Part shown: positions 23,001-38,063 of the stretch, piece after piece | How the letters are laid out: each line of letters begins with the position of its first letter | Position numbering within the stretch: position 1 is the first letter of the stretch | Source of the DNA: Lates calcarifer | Taxonomy: Eukaryota > Chordata > Actinopteri > Centropomidae | Length of the DNA stretch: 64,000 nucleotides | Direction: 5' to 3' | NCBI RefSeq assembly: GCF_001640805.2 | Contig: NC_066848.1 | Location: 7,703,526 to 7,767,525, forward strand | Position numbers and translations under genes: made by a program | Notes under the pieces: generated by a model | The model's input: the letters and a program-made list of their open reading frames with translations, nothing else | The model's database searches: none | What the model was told of the DNA's origin: nothing

Positions 23001-24999
23001 CACCCATTGTCCCGATCAATAAAGTACGACTTGAACCTATTTGGAAGAGAAAATAAAGATGGACATTTGCCTCCCTCAAAAATAACATACTGTGCTAATT
23101 GTAATTGGGTTCACATGCATTTTCCCTATTCAATGAGAGACTGTTGCTGGCATTTTGGACTCAGTCTGTTTTGATCTTACTGCCATATAAAGAAGTCTAG
23201 ATAATGTGGTCAAATTGTTGGCATATATACAAACTGTCTAACTGTCTCTTTTCTCATGTTTCTTGCAGAGTCCTATTTAGCTGTAGTGATGTCCCAGGTC
23301 TCAGCAGTTACTTTTGTGAGTACAATTTTATTCTAACTGCCAAATTATTGGCAAAACTACACCAATAACAGAGGAAGCACAGGGTTAATACTCCTCTCAC
23401 GTCCCTGCTGAAGCGTCCACGATCATTACCTCCTCCAAGTGTGCCATCCTGTTTCTCCTTTGAACATTAATCACAACACTTCTCACTCATGCCTCTGAAA
23501 GCATCCTAAAAAGGTGATCACACTTTATTCAAACTAAATTGTGAGAATGTGAGTGACTAGCAAGAGTGTAAAAATCTGCTCAAGAAGCGGGAGGCGCTTC
23601 CAGTCCAGTTGCTCATCATCTCGCTAGAGGGATTGATGTTGTCATTCTGGCCACTTACGTCTGACCGCTCCAACATCTGGCGTCTACTTCGTTTTTAGAT
23701 TTTGGCTCAGAGAGTGGCATTTGCTCAGCCAATGTGGGCTCAGGGAATAGCTTCAGTAGAGCTGTTGCTGTGTATTCTTTTTGAGCTCATTTCCATCACT
23801 TTTACCTCCTAGGAAGAGAGACATGAGAGTCAAATAGCGAAAAATTTAAATTTGTCAACAGCTTTTATTCACTTTTTTGGTGTTATTTATATTCAGGTTC
23901 AAAATCTCTATGTGAGGCTTTAAAAATGTGGGTTTGTGTGTGCTGTAGTTGAGGTGAGGTGTCAGTGTCTAACCTTGGCAGTTATGTTACTCAGTGAACG
24001 ATCTCAAAATAAACAGGACTGGAATGATAAAATACACTTACTCTATGAAAGCACCAGTTTCACATGTGATGCATTTTTGCTACAAGACTGACCCTTTTAA
24101 AAACGCCCTTTAATCATTCATATTATGTTTTTAATGGAATGCTGTGCTGCAAGCTGCCATTTAAGGTTTCCAGATTTAAAACCAAGCTGAAAGCGCCACT
24201 GCAGGACCTTCACATTTGTGATCACTATTATGGACGAAAAGCATTTCCCTCTTCAAAACAGAAGTGAAAATGGAAATTGGTGTCATAATGTAGCTCTGAA
24301 GAAAGCTCATTTCAGGGCTCTCTTGGACACATCAACATATACTGACCTTTAGCATCAGTATTGAGATTACTCCTATCCAAAACCATGAAATATTCACACC
24401 ATATTAGATAAAGATAAATCAGTATTTTCCAGTGATAGGAGACCTGTCATCTTGCATTATCCTCCCTGCAGGCTTGTGTATGCCTGCTCCCTTTATTCGA
24501 CCTTAGCTCTCCCACGCGTGGATGATGGGGGGGAATACGAATACGTATGGCTACACCTTGCACATTACAGCCTCATTGAGTCATTTGCTGTGTGGCTGCA
24601 TCTCATGAGGAAATGGCTTTGACACTGTTGGCCTTTGCTTGATAAATTAGGTCCCTGGGTAGGCATCCAACATTACACTGCACATTCATTATGAGCTAAC
24701 CACAGGCCATATGGCAGGGAAAGTGCTATATCACCACACATTAGCTGGGCATTATCAGAAACATTGTGGGCTACCACCAACTTCCCTCCAGCATTTGAAA
24801 AAAAAAAACACCTGACCTGTCAACAGAAACCAACAACATCAGTGTTCATATTCACAGTACATTTTTGGTTTATAGGCCATATGTATACAGTGCTGTGTGG
24901 TCTTAATAGGCTTTCGTCATTGACCACAGTAAAATCTGGAGACCTTGGGAATAGAGAGGAATGACTTCAGAGATGCAGTGGCTAGCAATCAGCCAGCAC
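17073..24999. other. Gene-poor sequence, part 1
   Basis: AT-rich sequence in which I could support no exon. It holds an A-rich run near 18200-18232, a TA repeat near 18465-18486, a CTCF-like motif at 18836-18850, a small CpG cluster at 23588-23690 and a 10-base palindrome at 24512-24521. A GATCAATAAAGT near 23015 faintly resembles a LINE 3' end but lacks the surrounding sequence. The longest ORFs are unconserved-looking 100-120 residue frames biased by simple sequence. Confidence 0.5.
18836..18850 (+). promoter_or_regulatory. CTCF-like motif
   Basis: CCAGCAGGAGGCAGT matches the vertebrate CTCF core consensus at every position except one (A where G or T is usual). It lies about 1.8 kb beyond the candidate divergent exon. 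A match of this quality is expected by chance occasionally in 64 kb, so it is only a candidate insulator site. Confidence 0.4.
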
Positions 25000-27900
25000 A
25001 CCTCGTAATTGGAAGAAGGTGGAGCTCAGGGGACAGAGGAGATTGGTGGAGAGTTTCACAATGGGTGTAATGATTTCCTGTGGGCAGCAGAGGAGCCAGG
25101 AGCAGGCCTGATCAGGTAGGGGTCAAAGGAGGGGAGGAGGATGATGTAGGAGGGATTAGAGGATGAAGAAGGCAGCTATCTTGAGACTCATTTGTGTAGC
25201 AGCTCTGCTCCAAGGGACAGGGATGCCATGGACTCTTGGACCTCGATCAATGTCAGACTTCTTCTCCCTCCTGCCTTTCCCTGTCGGTGTGTTTGTATGC
25301 CTCTTTAGTTATTCTTATAAACTTTAGCCTGTGGAGGTTTTGGTGAGAAAAGGCTATCTGACCATTGGCCTCGCCGGGAGTCTTTCTGCATTCATGATAT
25401 TTTGCTTTGCAATTTTTTTCTTCCTCATTTCCAGAGTTTGTAATTCAAACCCTCCCTCTCTGGTGGGGCTGCGTATTGAACTCAATACCGTTTTGGTACT
25501 GCTGCCAAACTCATCATATCTCACTACAACAACATGAAAAAAATCAACTTGTCTGTTGTCCTGTGGGGGTTTGGGATATTTACTGTGTGGTCACACCATC
25601 TATAATTCAAGTTGTCACCCCGTGTCCCATCATTTCCTGTGAAGCACAGCAAAACAAACACGCAAACAAGACAACAACAACACAAAACCAAAATGATATT
25701 CAAACAATACCAAGATGTATTCCCTGATCTCTTGCTTTGTCTTTTAGACAGTTGTTTTCAGCCTGGTGCAGTAGAGTCACCTCTCTTCTGCATCTGTCTT
25801 TCTCATTTACCCCTTCTTTATCCCCTCTCCCTCTTATGTTCCCCTCTGTCTCCCCACGCTGCTTTTGTTGTACCCATTAGTCCTCGACATACAATCGATA
25901 CCCGGGGGCTCCTGCTCTGCCACCATAAAAGCGGTGGAGGAAACGAGGAAGGGCGTGAAAAAATGAAAGTGTAAGATAAGGATAAGATTGTGGCTTATGT
26001 AGCTGTTGTTTATGAAGCCCTCTTTTTCCTCATAACTATCTATCACTGTCATGGACTGTTATTATTATGACATTTAAGCTTTTTGATAAGAGTGTGCTAA
26101 ATGCCTAACTTTTAATCTCAGTTGTGGATTTATCATTCACTTCCTTGGCCATCTCTAACTTATCTCTCATTTGTCTTTCAGTGGCTTAGTGCATCATATC
26201 AAAACTGTTGCTTTAAAAACAGGAACATATTGACCAGTGGGGCACAGCAACAGTGCAGCATTTGTAGATTTATAGTTGTGGCTCCTGTTTTATGTCAACA
26301 AGGGTTTTGAGAGGGAGGAGAGCCAGTGTCTGAGGTGTAAATTAGACCGTAGATCAGGGAAACCGGCAGACACTGATGCTGCAGGCCTGATGAATGGATA
26401 ACGGTGCCTCTGTTCCAAAGAGCCCTCGGCATATGGCAAATAAACCAGCATACACATGTGGAGGGCCAACAGACAGACAGGTGCATGCACATGCACACAC
26501 ATTCACACACAAACACACACTATTTCAGTTCCATGCCAAGAAGCTGCCGACAGGAGCAACTCAAAGTGAATACAAAACACGGGGCTGGAATGAAAAACTG
26601 GGAAATTACAGTTTCTCCTAACTAAACCATTTAAAGTCTTAACATACAGCTCTCATTAAGGAATGTCTTTGCAGAGGGAAATCAAACCTTTCACTCGTGT
26701 TGACATTATAGAAAGTTTTTACATTTTTAAAATTTAACTTCACCACCCTTCACTGTAAGACAGATCATTCATCAGTGTTCTGCAGCATATCAATCACAGT
26801 AAGTATATGATGTTAGCTGCAGGGCTAAAAGGCAACCAAGATGCTTTGCTAGAGATATAAAGGATTTTGGACAGCTATGATATTTCCCACTTCAAATCAA
26901 ATGAATTGCATTTTTGAGGGACTACAGGAGCTTGAAAACTCATGAAACTTTGCAGATGCATCAGACGTGGTGAAAATTTATATGTGTGTGTGATGATACG
27001 GTGAGACAACATTGATTACTGTTAATTTATTTGCCAATATTTTCCCTGCACAGGAAAAGTAAGAGCCTGTGTTGTCACACACTATGTTGCTCTCCACTCT
27101 CTGAAAGAGAAACATGCAGGAAATAGTCTTCCTCCACAAAACAATAAAGATTTAGTGACAAGGGAAAGCGGGTGTGAGAGAGTAGATGAGAGTGGGTGTT
27201 GGACAGATTTGGGATTACTGTTTTTACCTCCTCTACACTTGATATCCATCACTTTATAAATCTCCATCGAGCTGTAACTATGACTCAGCCAGAATCTTAG
27301 ATAACTGAGAGATGGCTAGAGAGACAACATGCAGCAGTGAGCAGCTTCTAAAAACAGCCACATTATTACATCAATCTGAGACTTTAATCTTAAATCTAAC
27401 AGTCATATTCATCATGCTGGCGTAAATTATACACACCCCCTCTAAGAAAGGTCTTCACTTAATTGAAATTAGTTGGATTATTTATTTATTTATTTTTTTT
27501 ATACAATCATTATGCATAGAGCCTCCTTTCATGCCGTGCTGTTCTTGATTTGGTTGTACAGTGATAAAGTCTTTTCAATAATCCAACAAATAGGGCCATA
27601 ATAAATAATGACACTTCCTCTGGTGATTGATGATGTTTATATCCAAGAGCGATGACAACAACAGATGCTGTACAGACATTGTCGCACACAAACACACGCA
27701 CACACACAGAACACAGACACACAGATATGCTTGCATGCACACATAGATTAAAAACTTTTAACAATGATGAGCTGTTTTCTTCCACATATTTGACAGATGC
27801 TCAGTCTTTAACATGATACTGTAGGTATGATGTCATGATAAAAAAAAAGGGGAAAAAAAGGTCAGACCTGATGTGGAGCATTCACTAACTATGTTTGCAT

Positions 27901-30900
27901 ACACAACAATATCAGGATCTTTGCACAGCATTTGGAAATATTTGTTGAAATCACTGCACTTGTTTGTCTCATGTTAAAATAATTATCTTTACTTGTTTGC
28001 TCATGTGCACAGTGATTGGAAACAGTGCAGGGAGATACTGTCCATGAGAGGGGTCAACAGTCCTTCACAGACAGCCAGATTAAACTGTTTACAACTCCTG
28101 CAAACTCGTAATTGCAATAATTACTCAAAGCTTGAGGTTGTTAATGTTCACAGTTTAAATCTATTGTTGTAATACTCAGGCATCTATGTTTGAACCAGCT
28201 TTTGTGCTGGGAAATTGCTCTGGAGTGACAAAAATACTTTTTCTTGATCTAAATGATTAATGTGGGTAAGTAGTAAACCGTTGAACCACTGAAGTGTAAG
28301 AGATTGCATGAGTACCGAAAAGTGGCACACTAATCAAACTTTCAGACAAAGCTGAACTTTCTTTTTTCCCTAAATTGTAAATGAACTGTTTGAATCAGTC
28401 TCACAGTCACAGTACAGCCAGTAATGTGATTATATTTTGTGCATGCATAATCAATTAATATTCAAACACTTGAGCTTATTAAGGTGAGAGGTTTCACACT
28501 GACTGACAGTCCGTCTTAGCTTAATACATGGCTTATGTTACAGTGTGGTGTACTGATATGACTAAGAGGCAGACACCCAATCATAGTGTCCTGCTCGTGT
28601 TTCTTCTAAAGCATTTCATGATTCAGCAATCTATAGCTGCGCTGTGGAGATAATGTGGTGGCTTTGAGAGGATTTATACAAGTAGGTGTTTTCTGCTTCC
28701 CCTGACGCTGTGGCAGGGTTTCTACTGTTGTTTGCTGGGAAGTGTTGGACTGCAAGCTGCCAATGACGCCATTGGCAGAGCGGGGTAAACATGGGCTGCA
28801 GTCTAATGCCTTGGCATTAGCTGTTGAAACTGGGACTGAAGGATTTGATAGCCCAGTAATCTAATATCTGGGGAGATAACAAGTTATGGGCCAGACTGAT
28901 TTCAAATGCTGTGTGACTAATGGAAGAGGGGTTTTCCAGAACGCACTCAGTCCACGTTTGGTCCCCTGTCATCGCCAGCCAACTGAATCTTATTCCTTCT
29001 GTTTAAAATGATTTTTTTAATTTTCTTTTGTCATAGCTAGAAAACTCCTTGTGTTTTGTGTGTCTGATGGTGGCAGTATGATTCAAACAAAGTGCTTGTC
29101 AGCATGCCCTATAAAATCTGAAACCCCCTACCCCCTATATCTACTGTATGCAAGTAATCAGGCATTATCCGCTACAGAGGTCAGTGGTGTCCATCCTTGA
29201 TAAGAAGTAAATTTAATGGACTATTATCCTTAAATTTCTTATTATCTGCAAATTACCATGCTTCTAAATATAGCTTCACAACATCAGCAGTTCTCTCCAT
29301 GTTAATTGTATTTTACTGGGGAAATTAGCCTGATTCTTCAAAATATCAATAACAGTCCTGATGCTTTTGCAAATTAAATCACTGAATATTTGTACGAGCA
29401 TGTCCTTGCTACTGGAGTATTTATGGCTCCCTTCTCCATTGAGCTGATGAAACTTAAAATCATCACAATGATGTGATTAAACAAGTAGCAAAACTGAGAG
29501 CAACAATTACTTCATGGTGGATATTTATTTTAATTCTTTAGAGCTCTGTTAAATGAGTCACAATCCATCACAATATTGTGCAACCATTAGTCACTATTAG
29601 TACTAGATGCAAATTTTCTCAATTAGCTGACAATGCTTACAGTCGCTGAATTGTTTCCTCCATATTATATCATACACCATGCATACATAAGATGATATGT
29701 TGACAAGCAGCAGGATTATATTTAGTGATGAACTGTCTGAGAGCTTTAACACAAAAACAATCTGAAGGGACATTATTGGGATAACTTGGTGTGTGGGGGG
29801 TGTTTTGAAGTAGCAGAAAATTTAGAGAGATGGTACAGTAAGTCGATTTAAGTCTCATTAATTTATAAAGCTCTTTTAACTTTGCTGGTTCATCCAAAGT
29901 GCTTTTACTTAGATCACACACGTCTATTTAAGATATGAGCCAAGTGGATCAAAGTGTGTGTGTGTATGTGTGTATATACTGTATATGAGTGCATGTGTGT
30001 TTTCATGTGTGTATCAGGGAAGCAGCAGAGGATACACTTGAGTCAGAGTCTGATTCTGACACTGGCTGAAAGGTTTTTCATCCTTTGAACAGACTCAATG
30101 AAAACTGTGTCAACCACTGGGGGCAGCAAACACAGCCACTCTGTCAAAAATGATGCAGAAGAAGAAGGCAACAGGTTCACATGGCAGTCAAACATGTGCG
30201 CTGAAGGGATAATGGACGGTCAACACTGTCATCTGACAAGGTAATTCTGAACTCACTGTATGATCAGAGTATTTTCCACCGTGTAAAATGCACAAATGCT
30301 CCAATTTCTCCTTTTCACATCACATCCATTATGTTAACCATTTACTTGTGTGTGTGTGTAGGCAGTATAAAATGGTGCAGTTTGACACAATGAAAAATCT
30401 TTAAAATTATAACCTGCATGAACATATCTTTAATGACATGGCAGAAGCCTTTGACCAAGTATTACTGGCTAGATGAAAAGCATGAATTGCTTTAATAAAA
30501 GCTACACTGGAACTGTGTTTAATGGCTAATAAGCTACTGTGGTTAAAGCTCTTTAAGACTAAGTAAGTTAATGATTAAGATAAATTTAACTGACTGAATT
30601 TAAAAACAGGATAAATGTTAACAGAAGAGCCACCAATACAGCTATTAAATATACTGAATTACTGTCAGATTTGTAAGTGTCAGCAGCATTAGATGGTGTG
30701 TATAGCCATTTTGTGCAACTAACATCATTGTATTATTCACCTTGGTACTCATGTATAGAACTTCTTATAAATTACTGGGAATTTCACAGTTATTATTTCT
30801 AAGGACAGAGGGCATGAGCCAATTAGGAGAGCTCCAAGCAATGTTCTGAATGTTTTGGCCAATTAATGGACTTTGCTTTATGGTTATTTTTTCCTTATAA

Positions 30901-33900
30901 CTTTTCTATTGTTGAGCTATATTTAAAAAATACTAAAGCCCAGGTCACTGCAGTTCCTTTTTATGACTGGTGACAATGGTTTTTCTGGATTGGACCATGG
31001 TCTTCTCCTTCTCCCTCTTCCTGCCTGTAGCTTCCTCTTTCTGTCTGTCTCTCTGTCTCAAGGCTGTGAGGAGTTTCATGTACAGGCCCTCGACATGCTC
31101 AACCAAGCATTAACACTTCGCTTTACATGTCACACACACACACCCACTCACCCACACACACACACGTGCATGCACATACACAAAATACTGACTTTCCATC
31201 CAACTGACAAGCTGTCCGCTGCACTTCATCCCTAAAAACACCTGTCAAGTCTATACCCTCTCTCTCTCTCCCTTCTCTTTCTTGCTCTCATACACACTCA
31301 CGCACACATGCATACACACAGTCATAGCACACCACTTCACTAAATGTAACTGCACAGACACACAGCTCCATGCTTTAATGGTGGCAGGATGCTGGGATTG
31401 GGTGAGCTAAGAGAACTCTCCCCAATTATCCCTGAGGATACTAAGATAAGTATGTGTGTATGTGAGAGAGAGAGAGAGAAAGAGAGAGAGAGTGTATAAC
31501 CGTGACCATGTGCATGCTTATGGATGACTTTCTGCCTCTCACTCGGAGATCATTAGAGAACCACTCAGTTGTAACAGATCCCTGTAGAGTGAAGCAGAGG
31601 TAGAAAAGAGTGGGAAGTGAGAGGTAAAAGAGGGAAATGAGCTTTTCTTCTGTAAAGAAAGAAAACAACTTTTGTCTGACTTAGTTGGATTTATTGGAAG
31701 ACTGCAAACTAGCTGAGGTGTTCTGGCTTGTTTGGATGACAGTATGCTATCTAACTTCGAGATCAACAACAGCTCTCGTCTATCATTCCGTATAGACTGT
31801 TCCGCTTTTTAAGGAAAATAAAAAACTCTTCTATGTTATCTCTCAATCTGCAGTCTACCCCACAGCTGAAGAGTAATCCTGCCACTGAGTGGAACAGTAC
31901 ATGTGTGTGCTGTGATAAGAGGCTGATAGAGGGAAAAGCCTGGGGAGATGCTAAATTAATACTACCTCTGATTAGCAGTACAGTGAGGGAGGGCTTCTCT
32001 GTTGTGTTTGTATGTGAAGGCAGAGGCAGATGCTGCCAAAAGAAAATGGCTTAAAGATGATATCTACCATGTACTGTATAGAAAGCTAAATCCTGGCAGT
32101 GGCCAAGCTATTCACAGCCAGACACATGTCTGCATCCACATCCTCAATGCATCAGGCCAAAAGTACAAATATGCAAACACAAAGGATGTTCTCCATTTAG
32201 AATAATTCCATTTTATAAAATTGTGTCTGCCGTGCAGCACATAAACTACAGTTAACTGACATTTGTGAAAATGCCATGACATGCTGTATCACATTGCGTG
32301 TGAGTGCCTTCCATCCACCTGTTTTTATGCATATTTTCAAACTGTGCAGAAAAGAACCCTAGTTGAAATACCACTAATTCAAAAACATTCAAAAAATTGC
32401 AATAAATATATGAATAAATAAATGTGGCTAAGGTGGAATAAATTGGTGTATCAATAAACAGCAAGGCATAGACAACACCATGTTGTACAACTAAAACTTC
32501 TGTTCCACTGTAGAGATGAAAAATTGTTTTCTGTTGTTTGAGGTTTGACTTGTGCTCTTTTAATGACATCATCTCAGTATCCCATCAGACCTTAATGCAC
32601 ATTTGAGGGTCTAAGGTCAGAGGGTGTCATAATGCTGTACAGATTGTTAGGCCCCTTTAGGCAAAGTTGTGATTTGTGATTCTGTGTTCTTAAATAAAAT
32701 CTGATGTGACTTGACTCAACCCAACTCCTAATATTTGCATCGAAGTAGATAATCAATTAGTTAATTCATTCATTCATTAGCTAAAGAATAAGCTACATTG
32801 TACTTTTAAGAAGCAGATTTCATGAAGTGTTTTGCAGTTCAAAGTCTAATGACTCACAGTGTTAAGCCACCTCATTCTGATGTAGCTGATAACTGACAGG
32901 TGTCTGTGTCTTTGTGAGCCTGTAAGCACCAGTGTGCAAATGTGCTTTTGTTTTTTAACGTTTCAACGTGGGCTTATGTAAAACATGCATTTATGTGCGT
33001 GTGTGGGTGGCAAATGACTCTCTAAAAGCTGAAAATAAGTGGACTGATGGATTTCTACATCCTGTGTGTCTTGTTCTTGGAACACCACACATCTCCACAG
33101 CTGTGAGACAGGAGGTAAATAGAAGTAGTGTTGATTGCCTCTACTGTAGATGTTTCTCTGAGCCTCCATGAAGCCTTGTTTGCTTTGCATTTAGGCTCAT
33201 TTGCACCAGCCTCCAAGGAGCCGTTTGAGCCACAGTGTGGGAGATAAAGTAATGATCATTATTGCCTCTGTGATAGCACAGTCCTGTGTGTCCTGCTGTA
33301 CACAGATAATGTCCCTATGCATTCCAATGTGAAACAATGCGCAAGGGTAAACATATGACCGCAAATACACCAACACGAATATTCTCTTCTTCTCATTATG
33401 TCACATTCTTTCTCTCATGCATTCAGAGACAAGCTCCCCTAGGTCCACTTAAGACTTATTAAGGTTTATTTTTCTTCTATGCTTGACACCAGTGACTTGG
33501 GTCAGGCCCAGTACAGCAGGGAACCTGTCTCGGTATAATGAACAACTAGGGCTTGGCTTATCATCACATCTGTTCCCACATGACATCAGCTGCACTGTGC
33601 TTCAGACTCATTTTATTATGCTCGAGGGGCAAAGGGTCTTTGATGCAAATGAAGAACATACTTAACCAGATGGGGACAGTATTTGGAATGACAGGTACAG
33701 TGTTTCTTAATGTTCGGCCATCATGGGTCTTCATGCACCCTGCTAGAAATTACATTAGTGTCATTGTTTCACCTTGAAAGCTTGTTTACTGTCCAAGTGT
33801 TTTTGCAGAAGGAGCTATTAGAGCAGCCATTAATTAGTGTCACTCCGAGTTAGCGTAGGAGGTTCTCAGGCAGTCCTTGGCTCGTCTCCCAAAACAAGAG

Positions 33901-34999
33901 TACAAACACACACACTCACACAAGCACAAACACAAAAACTGTCATCTTCTGTGTACAACCGTGCAACCTTAATAGATTTTAAGTGTTTTATTTCTGGCAT
34001 ACTTGATGGAACAATAACTAAATCAAAATAATTTCTCCTCACAATCAAACATTGAACACATTCTTGTCAAGCATTTCTTTCACTTCTCTTCATTCCAGAA
34101 ACATTTAGTGCCTAGTGGCATCCCCCTCTCTTCGGTGAGATGCTCCCCTGGTCCTCTCTGGCCACCAAACCTAACAACAAACAAAGTGCATTAGCAAAAC
34201 TTTGTCACAGGACACAGATTACCTTCTTGCTTGTAGTTTGAAAGTTGAATCGTACCACCTTGCCACAGCCTGAATACGAGGTATTTTCAGTGGAGAAAAA
34301 TACTCTTCCTGACCCAGAATGTGTATGGAAGAGGCAAAAATCTTTTGGTGTAAAATGTGTAGAAAAATATTAGCACTTCTTTTGAGTGGAACCATTGTCA
34401 GGATGCACTTGGCCTGCTATCTGTGTCAAAGTTCACCAAAGTTGTACTTGAAAATTACTTAATTTAAACTGACACTGATGACTGTGGCTCCACTTGAATG
34501 GAATATTTTTTTTCCTTTTAAACTGTGGTGGGATTTGGCCTTAAGTCTGAAGCTGAAATATTTTGTTGCAGGTTTATGTCATAGGTCAAAGCTAGTTGGG
34601 AAGTGGGGTCAGTAATCAGATTTTTTTAATTAATTTGTCAGGATTTTAACCATTTTATCAGTGTCACAATATCATGATGCTGTTAAAAAGTCTGCACACA
34701 GGAGCAAAAGACAACAAAATGTCAGGGAAGTTTATGCAAAGTATATATGAATATTCTGGACAACTGTGAATCAAGATTTGGCTTTCATTAGAGGACTTTG
34801 AATTATTTAACTCCTGCCTCTCTCCTCCTGATAGCTTATCTCTGTGCTGAGGTTTGGATTGCTACGCTGGAGCTGGGCTTCCTTCACTCTGGGGCTGTGA
34901 TTAAAAAGAGAGAGAATGCCAGTAGTAACCTTGGAAAATAATTGGGTTATTTTTCAGTGTGTGCCAAAGAAAGTGAATTGTAATAATCTACTTCAGATC
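25000..34999. other. Gene-poor sequence, part 2
   Basis: No gene recognised. The stretch contains imperfect CA/TG microsatellites near 26486-26520, 27685-27725, 29953-30005, 31130-31165 and 33905-33930, a (TC)n run at 31258-31271 and a (GA)n run at 31464-31492. A G-rich patch at 25010-25165 has a possible acceptor and donor pair around a 28-base segment, but nothing supports it as an exon. The ORFs found here are short and compositionally biased. Confidence 0.5.
31464..31492. repeat. (GA)n microsatellite
   Basis: 29 purines, almost all GA dinucleotide with one interruption. It lies about 200 bases from a short (TC)n tract at 31258-31271, so the two could pair as an imperfect inverted repeat. 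Confidence 0.9.
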
Positions 35000-37900
35000 A
35001 CAATTTCGCTCCATTATTTTCATTCACTTCATAGATTAATCAAAATACTGATGCACAGACACTGATACACACACTCATACTGACACACATACACACTCAA
35101 ATGCACACAGGAAAGAGGACTACATCTTTCAGTTGAAATATTAGCAAAAAGAGACATAATGGGTTTTCGCACACACTATCCTAAGGACTGAAACAATTTA
35201 TATCCTCACAAAAGCAGAATATTGTTAAAATGAATCCATCCATTCAGCTTCAGTGAGGTGACAAAATGAAACTGGTTTTTCAATTGGCTTTGGGCATGTC
35301 CTGGAGGTTGTTTAGCATGCTGCCCAAAGCTTACTTACTGCTCTGAAAACCGCGTTGTGTTTGTCTCTCAGCGTGCAGCCTGTGCCCTTCAGTTGGCTGC
35401 AGTGAACTGGGTGGGGTGAAGCTGCCACCGTGGAGAGCTGGGCGAGCTCCTGGCTGCTATTAGAGTTCAGTGTTCCAGTGAGCAGGCGTGGAGAATGGAC
35501 ACAGAATAATGTATGAAGGGCTGCTCAGCCGCAGGTTAAAGTGCTGCAGAATGTGTGAGAGCATTTGGGAATGTGTGCGTAGGTTTTGGTGGGCATAATA
35601 AATGCACACCCACTAGAATTGAAATGGCAAAGACTTTTTTATTTTTCAAAGGAGAGTGGGTGGTCCATGGTGGACTTTTGCATGCAAGATTTGGGGTCAA
35701 ACTAAAAGAAATTGTACTTCTCCATCTCTGCCTGCATTTGTACTCAGAATTTCATTTGTTTAAATTCTATTTTATTCATTCTTCTTGATTTTATCTTCTT
35801 AGTCTTTTAAAAACAAACAACTCATCTGAAAAGTTGTACATCAGTAGGTGTTGTAGCCTTTGAAGATTGTACTAGTAGACATCTGCATGGCTGACTGTCA
35901 TATTCATTTTCTGCATTCTAGTTCATATGATCCTCCTCTCAGTGTGTGATCAGCAATATTCCCCAGTGCTCTCTAATATTAGTTAATCAACTCCATTATT
36001 AAAATGTCTGGGGTAATTATGAATGTAATTTGCTGTAATCAAATCCCTGTGGATGTTTCATGTTCACACTATTGGGAGGAAACTGTGATATTGTGGCTTT
36101 ATTCACAGAGGATAAAATCAGAGATTCAGAGACATATTGGAGGAATGCACTCACATACACACATAGACTGACGAAAGGAATTTGGTATATAAAGAGTAAT
36201 CGGAGAACAGTTGCAGAACCTCAGCACCAAGAGGCAGCATTTGGCAGTGTGTTAATGAGTTTGATGGAGCAATAAAAATCAATTACTAGGAAATGATATG
36301 CAAATAAACACCGTTAGAATTCAGTCCGTGAGGCCCAGTGTTTTCATGGGAGGAAATTGTGGACCATAGATTTTGAGAAAATAACTGCTATCTTCAGTGC
36401 TGATGGCTGCCGTTTGTGTGCAGCCTGAAGGAAAGCTTCCCAAGTTTGGATTTTCATTGAGGAAGAAATTACTCCATTATGTGGATTTTAATCAAATTTG
36501 TAAAATAGTTTTTGACAGCCATAATTCAAATAATTCTCTATAATTTTTCTTAATCTGCACCTGGACCAGATTGTGAATAGTTTAAAAATAGAAATATATT
36601 AGAAAAATTGAAAACAAACAAACAAAAAAAAATACTATTTAAGATTAAAAAAAAAAAAAAACCCTATGTATTAAACATTCTGTAGTAAAGTAAATAATGT
36701 CTGATATATTGCAGTTATGCAGTTTACCACTTACATTTCTTAAGGATAAGTCTGTGAAGATCTGATCTTTCCACTGACTTAACCACTGACTTAGTGTTTC
36801 TTCAATAACCAATATGATCCCAATCCCAGCTTGTAAAGTACCTGTGATATAAAGCCTGTTTGCAGGATCAGCAGCTAAAACAACAGCTGTTTAATGTGCT
36901 TGAAGTCCTTCTTCACACACCATTTTATCTAAAAATACTTTTCCCCTGTTTCCTCAAAACAGCAGCAGAAAAGTTCCTCAGAGTCAGGAGGAGTTTCCTC
37001 TAAAATTCTATTCACAGTGCAGCTTTTACAGTGAAATATTTTTAGGAAAGACTGAGACAGCTCTAACTTAGAAATATCTGTTAGTAATAGGTGTTTTTAA
37101 GGGGCTGGTGAAGAAGCTATTATTGCAGTAATTACCACTGCTAGTCAATCTTCAAAGGAGATACAATACACAGACAACACTCAAGGAAGAATAGTCACTT
37201 TTACCATCAGCATTTGCCAGATTGATGCAATGATTTTAACAGTGATCACATAATTGCTGACAAGTTACAGGCATTGTGATGGATTAAGACATTTATTGCT
37301 CAGTGAGTGTGGGCAACATTTTATATGTTGTGGTAAAGAATTGTTTTATCCTTGCCAAACCTCCCCTCCGCCTCTTTGGGAAATCCTTTTTTTCTGCTTC
37401 AATGCTTGGAGAATTGCTTTTAGAGAGGCTTTTAAAATAATGATTGAAAAGTACATTAGTTTTAGAAGTTGTTCCTAAATTGGCCAATTAGGACCACCTT
37501 TTAGCTTCAGATGGCTTTGTGAATATGGCCCCTGTTCATGATTATTTCATGTACTCTTATTTGGACTCATGAATTATGCAAGAGATGTCATAAGTCTGAG
37601 AGTCTGGCACCGTGAGCGACCTTTGTGTGTTTGAGAGCGAGTGTGTGGCTTCATGTGAGTTTGTGTGATGAGTATACCGTTATGTCTAAACTCTGCTGAA
37701 AAGAATGAAAGAGATAAGTGAGGGGACAGATTTGAAACCGTCTGCAGTCAAGGGAATATTTTTATAGACAGGAAGAAGGGAAGCCATTGTTTAATACCCA
37801 AGAGCTTTAAGCCTTGTGGGTAAGTTTCCAATTTGCAAACACAAACAAGTGCACAAAAGGCCATGCACGTGTCAGCAGAGGCAAGAGACGTGTGTGTGTT

Positions 37901-38012
37901 TAATAATGTAACAGCTCGCCCCTCTTTCCTCTTTTGTGTTTCAGAGATTAGGCAAACTTCCAGAGAGCGCAGTCACGAACTGCATTCTGTGGTGCACATG
38001 CATGAAGGGAGA

Positions 38013-38063
<51 letters not shown>

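Noticed and set aside
23005..23040. GATCAATAAAGT resembling a LINE terminus
   Set aside because: Only the short core is present; the conserved hairpin and repeat tail are missing.
25090..25117. 28-base micro-exon between a GGGCAG acceptor and a GTAGGG donor
   Set aside because: There are no neighbouring exons to join and no recognisable peptide; such pairs arise often by chance.
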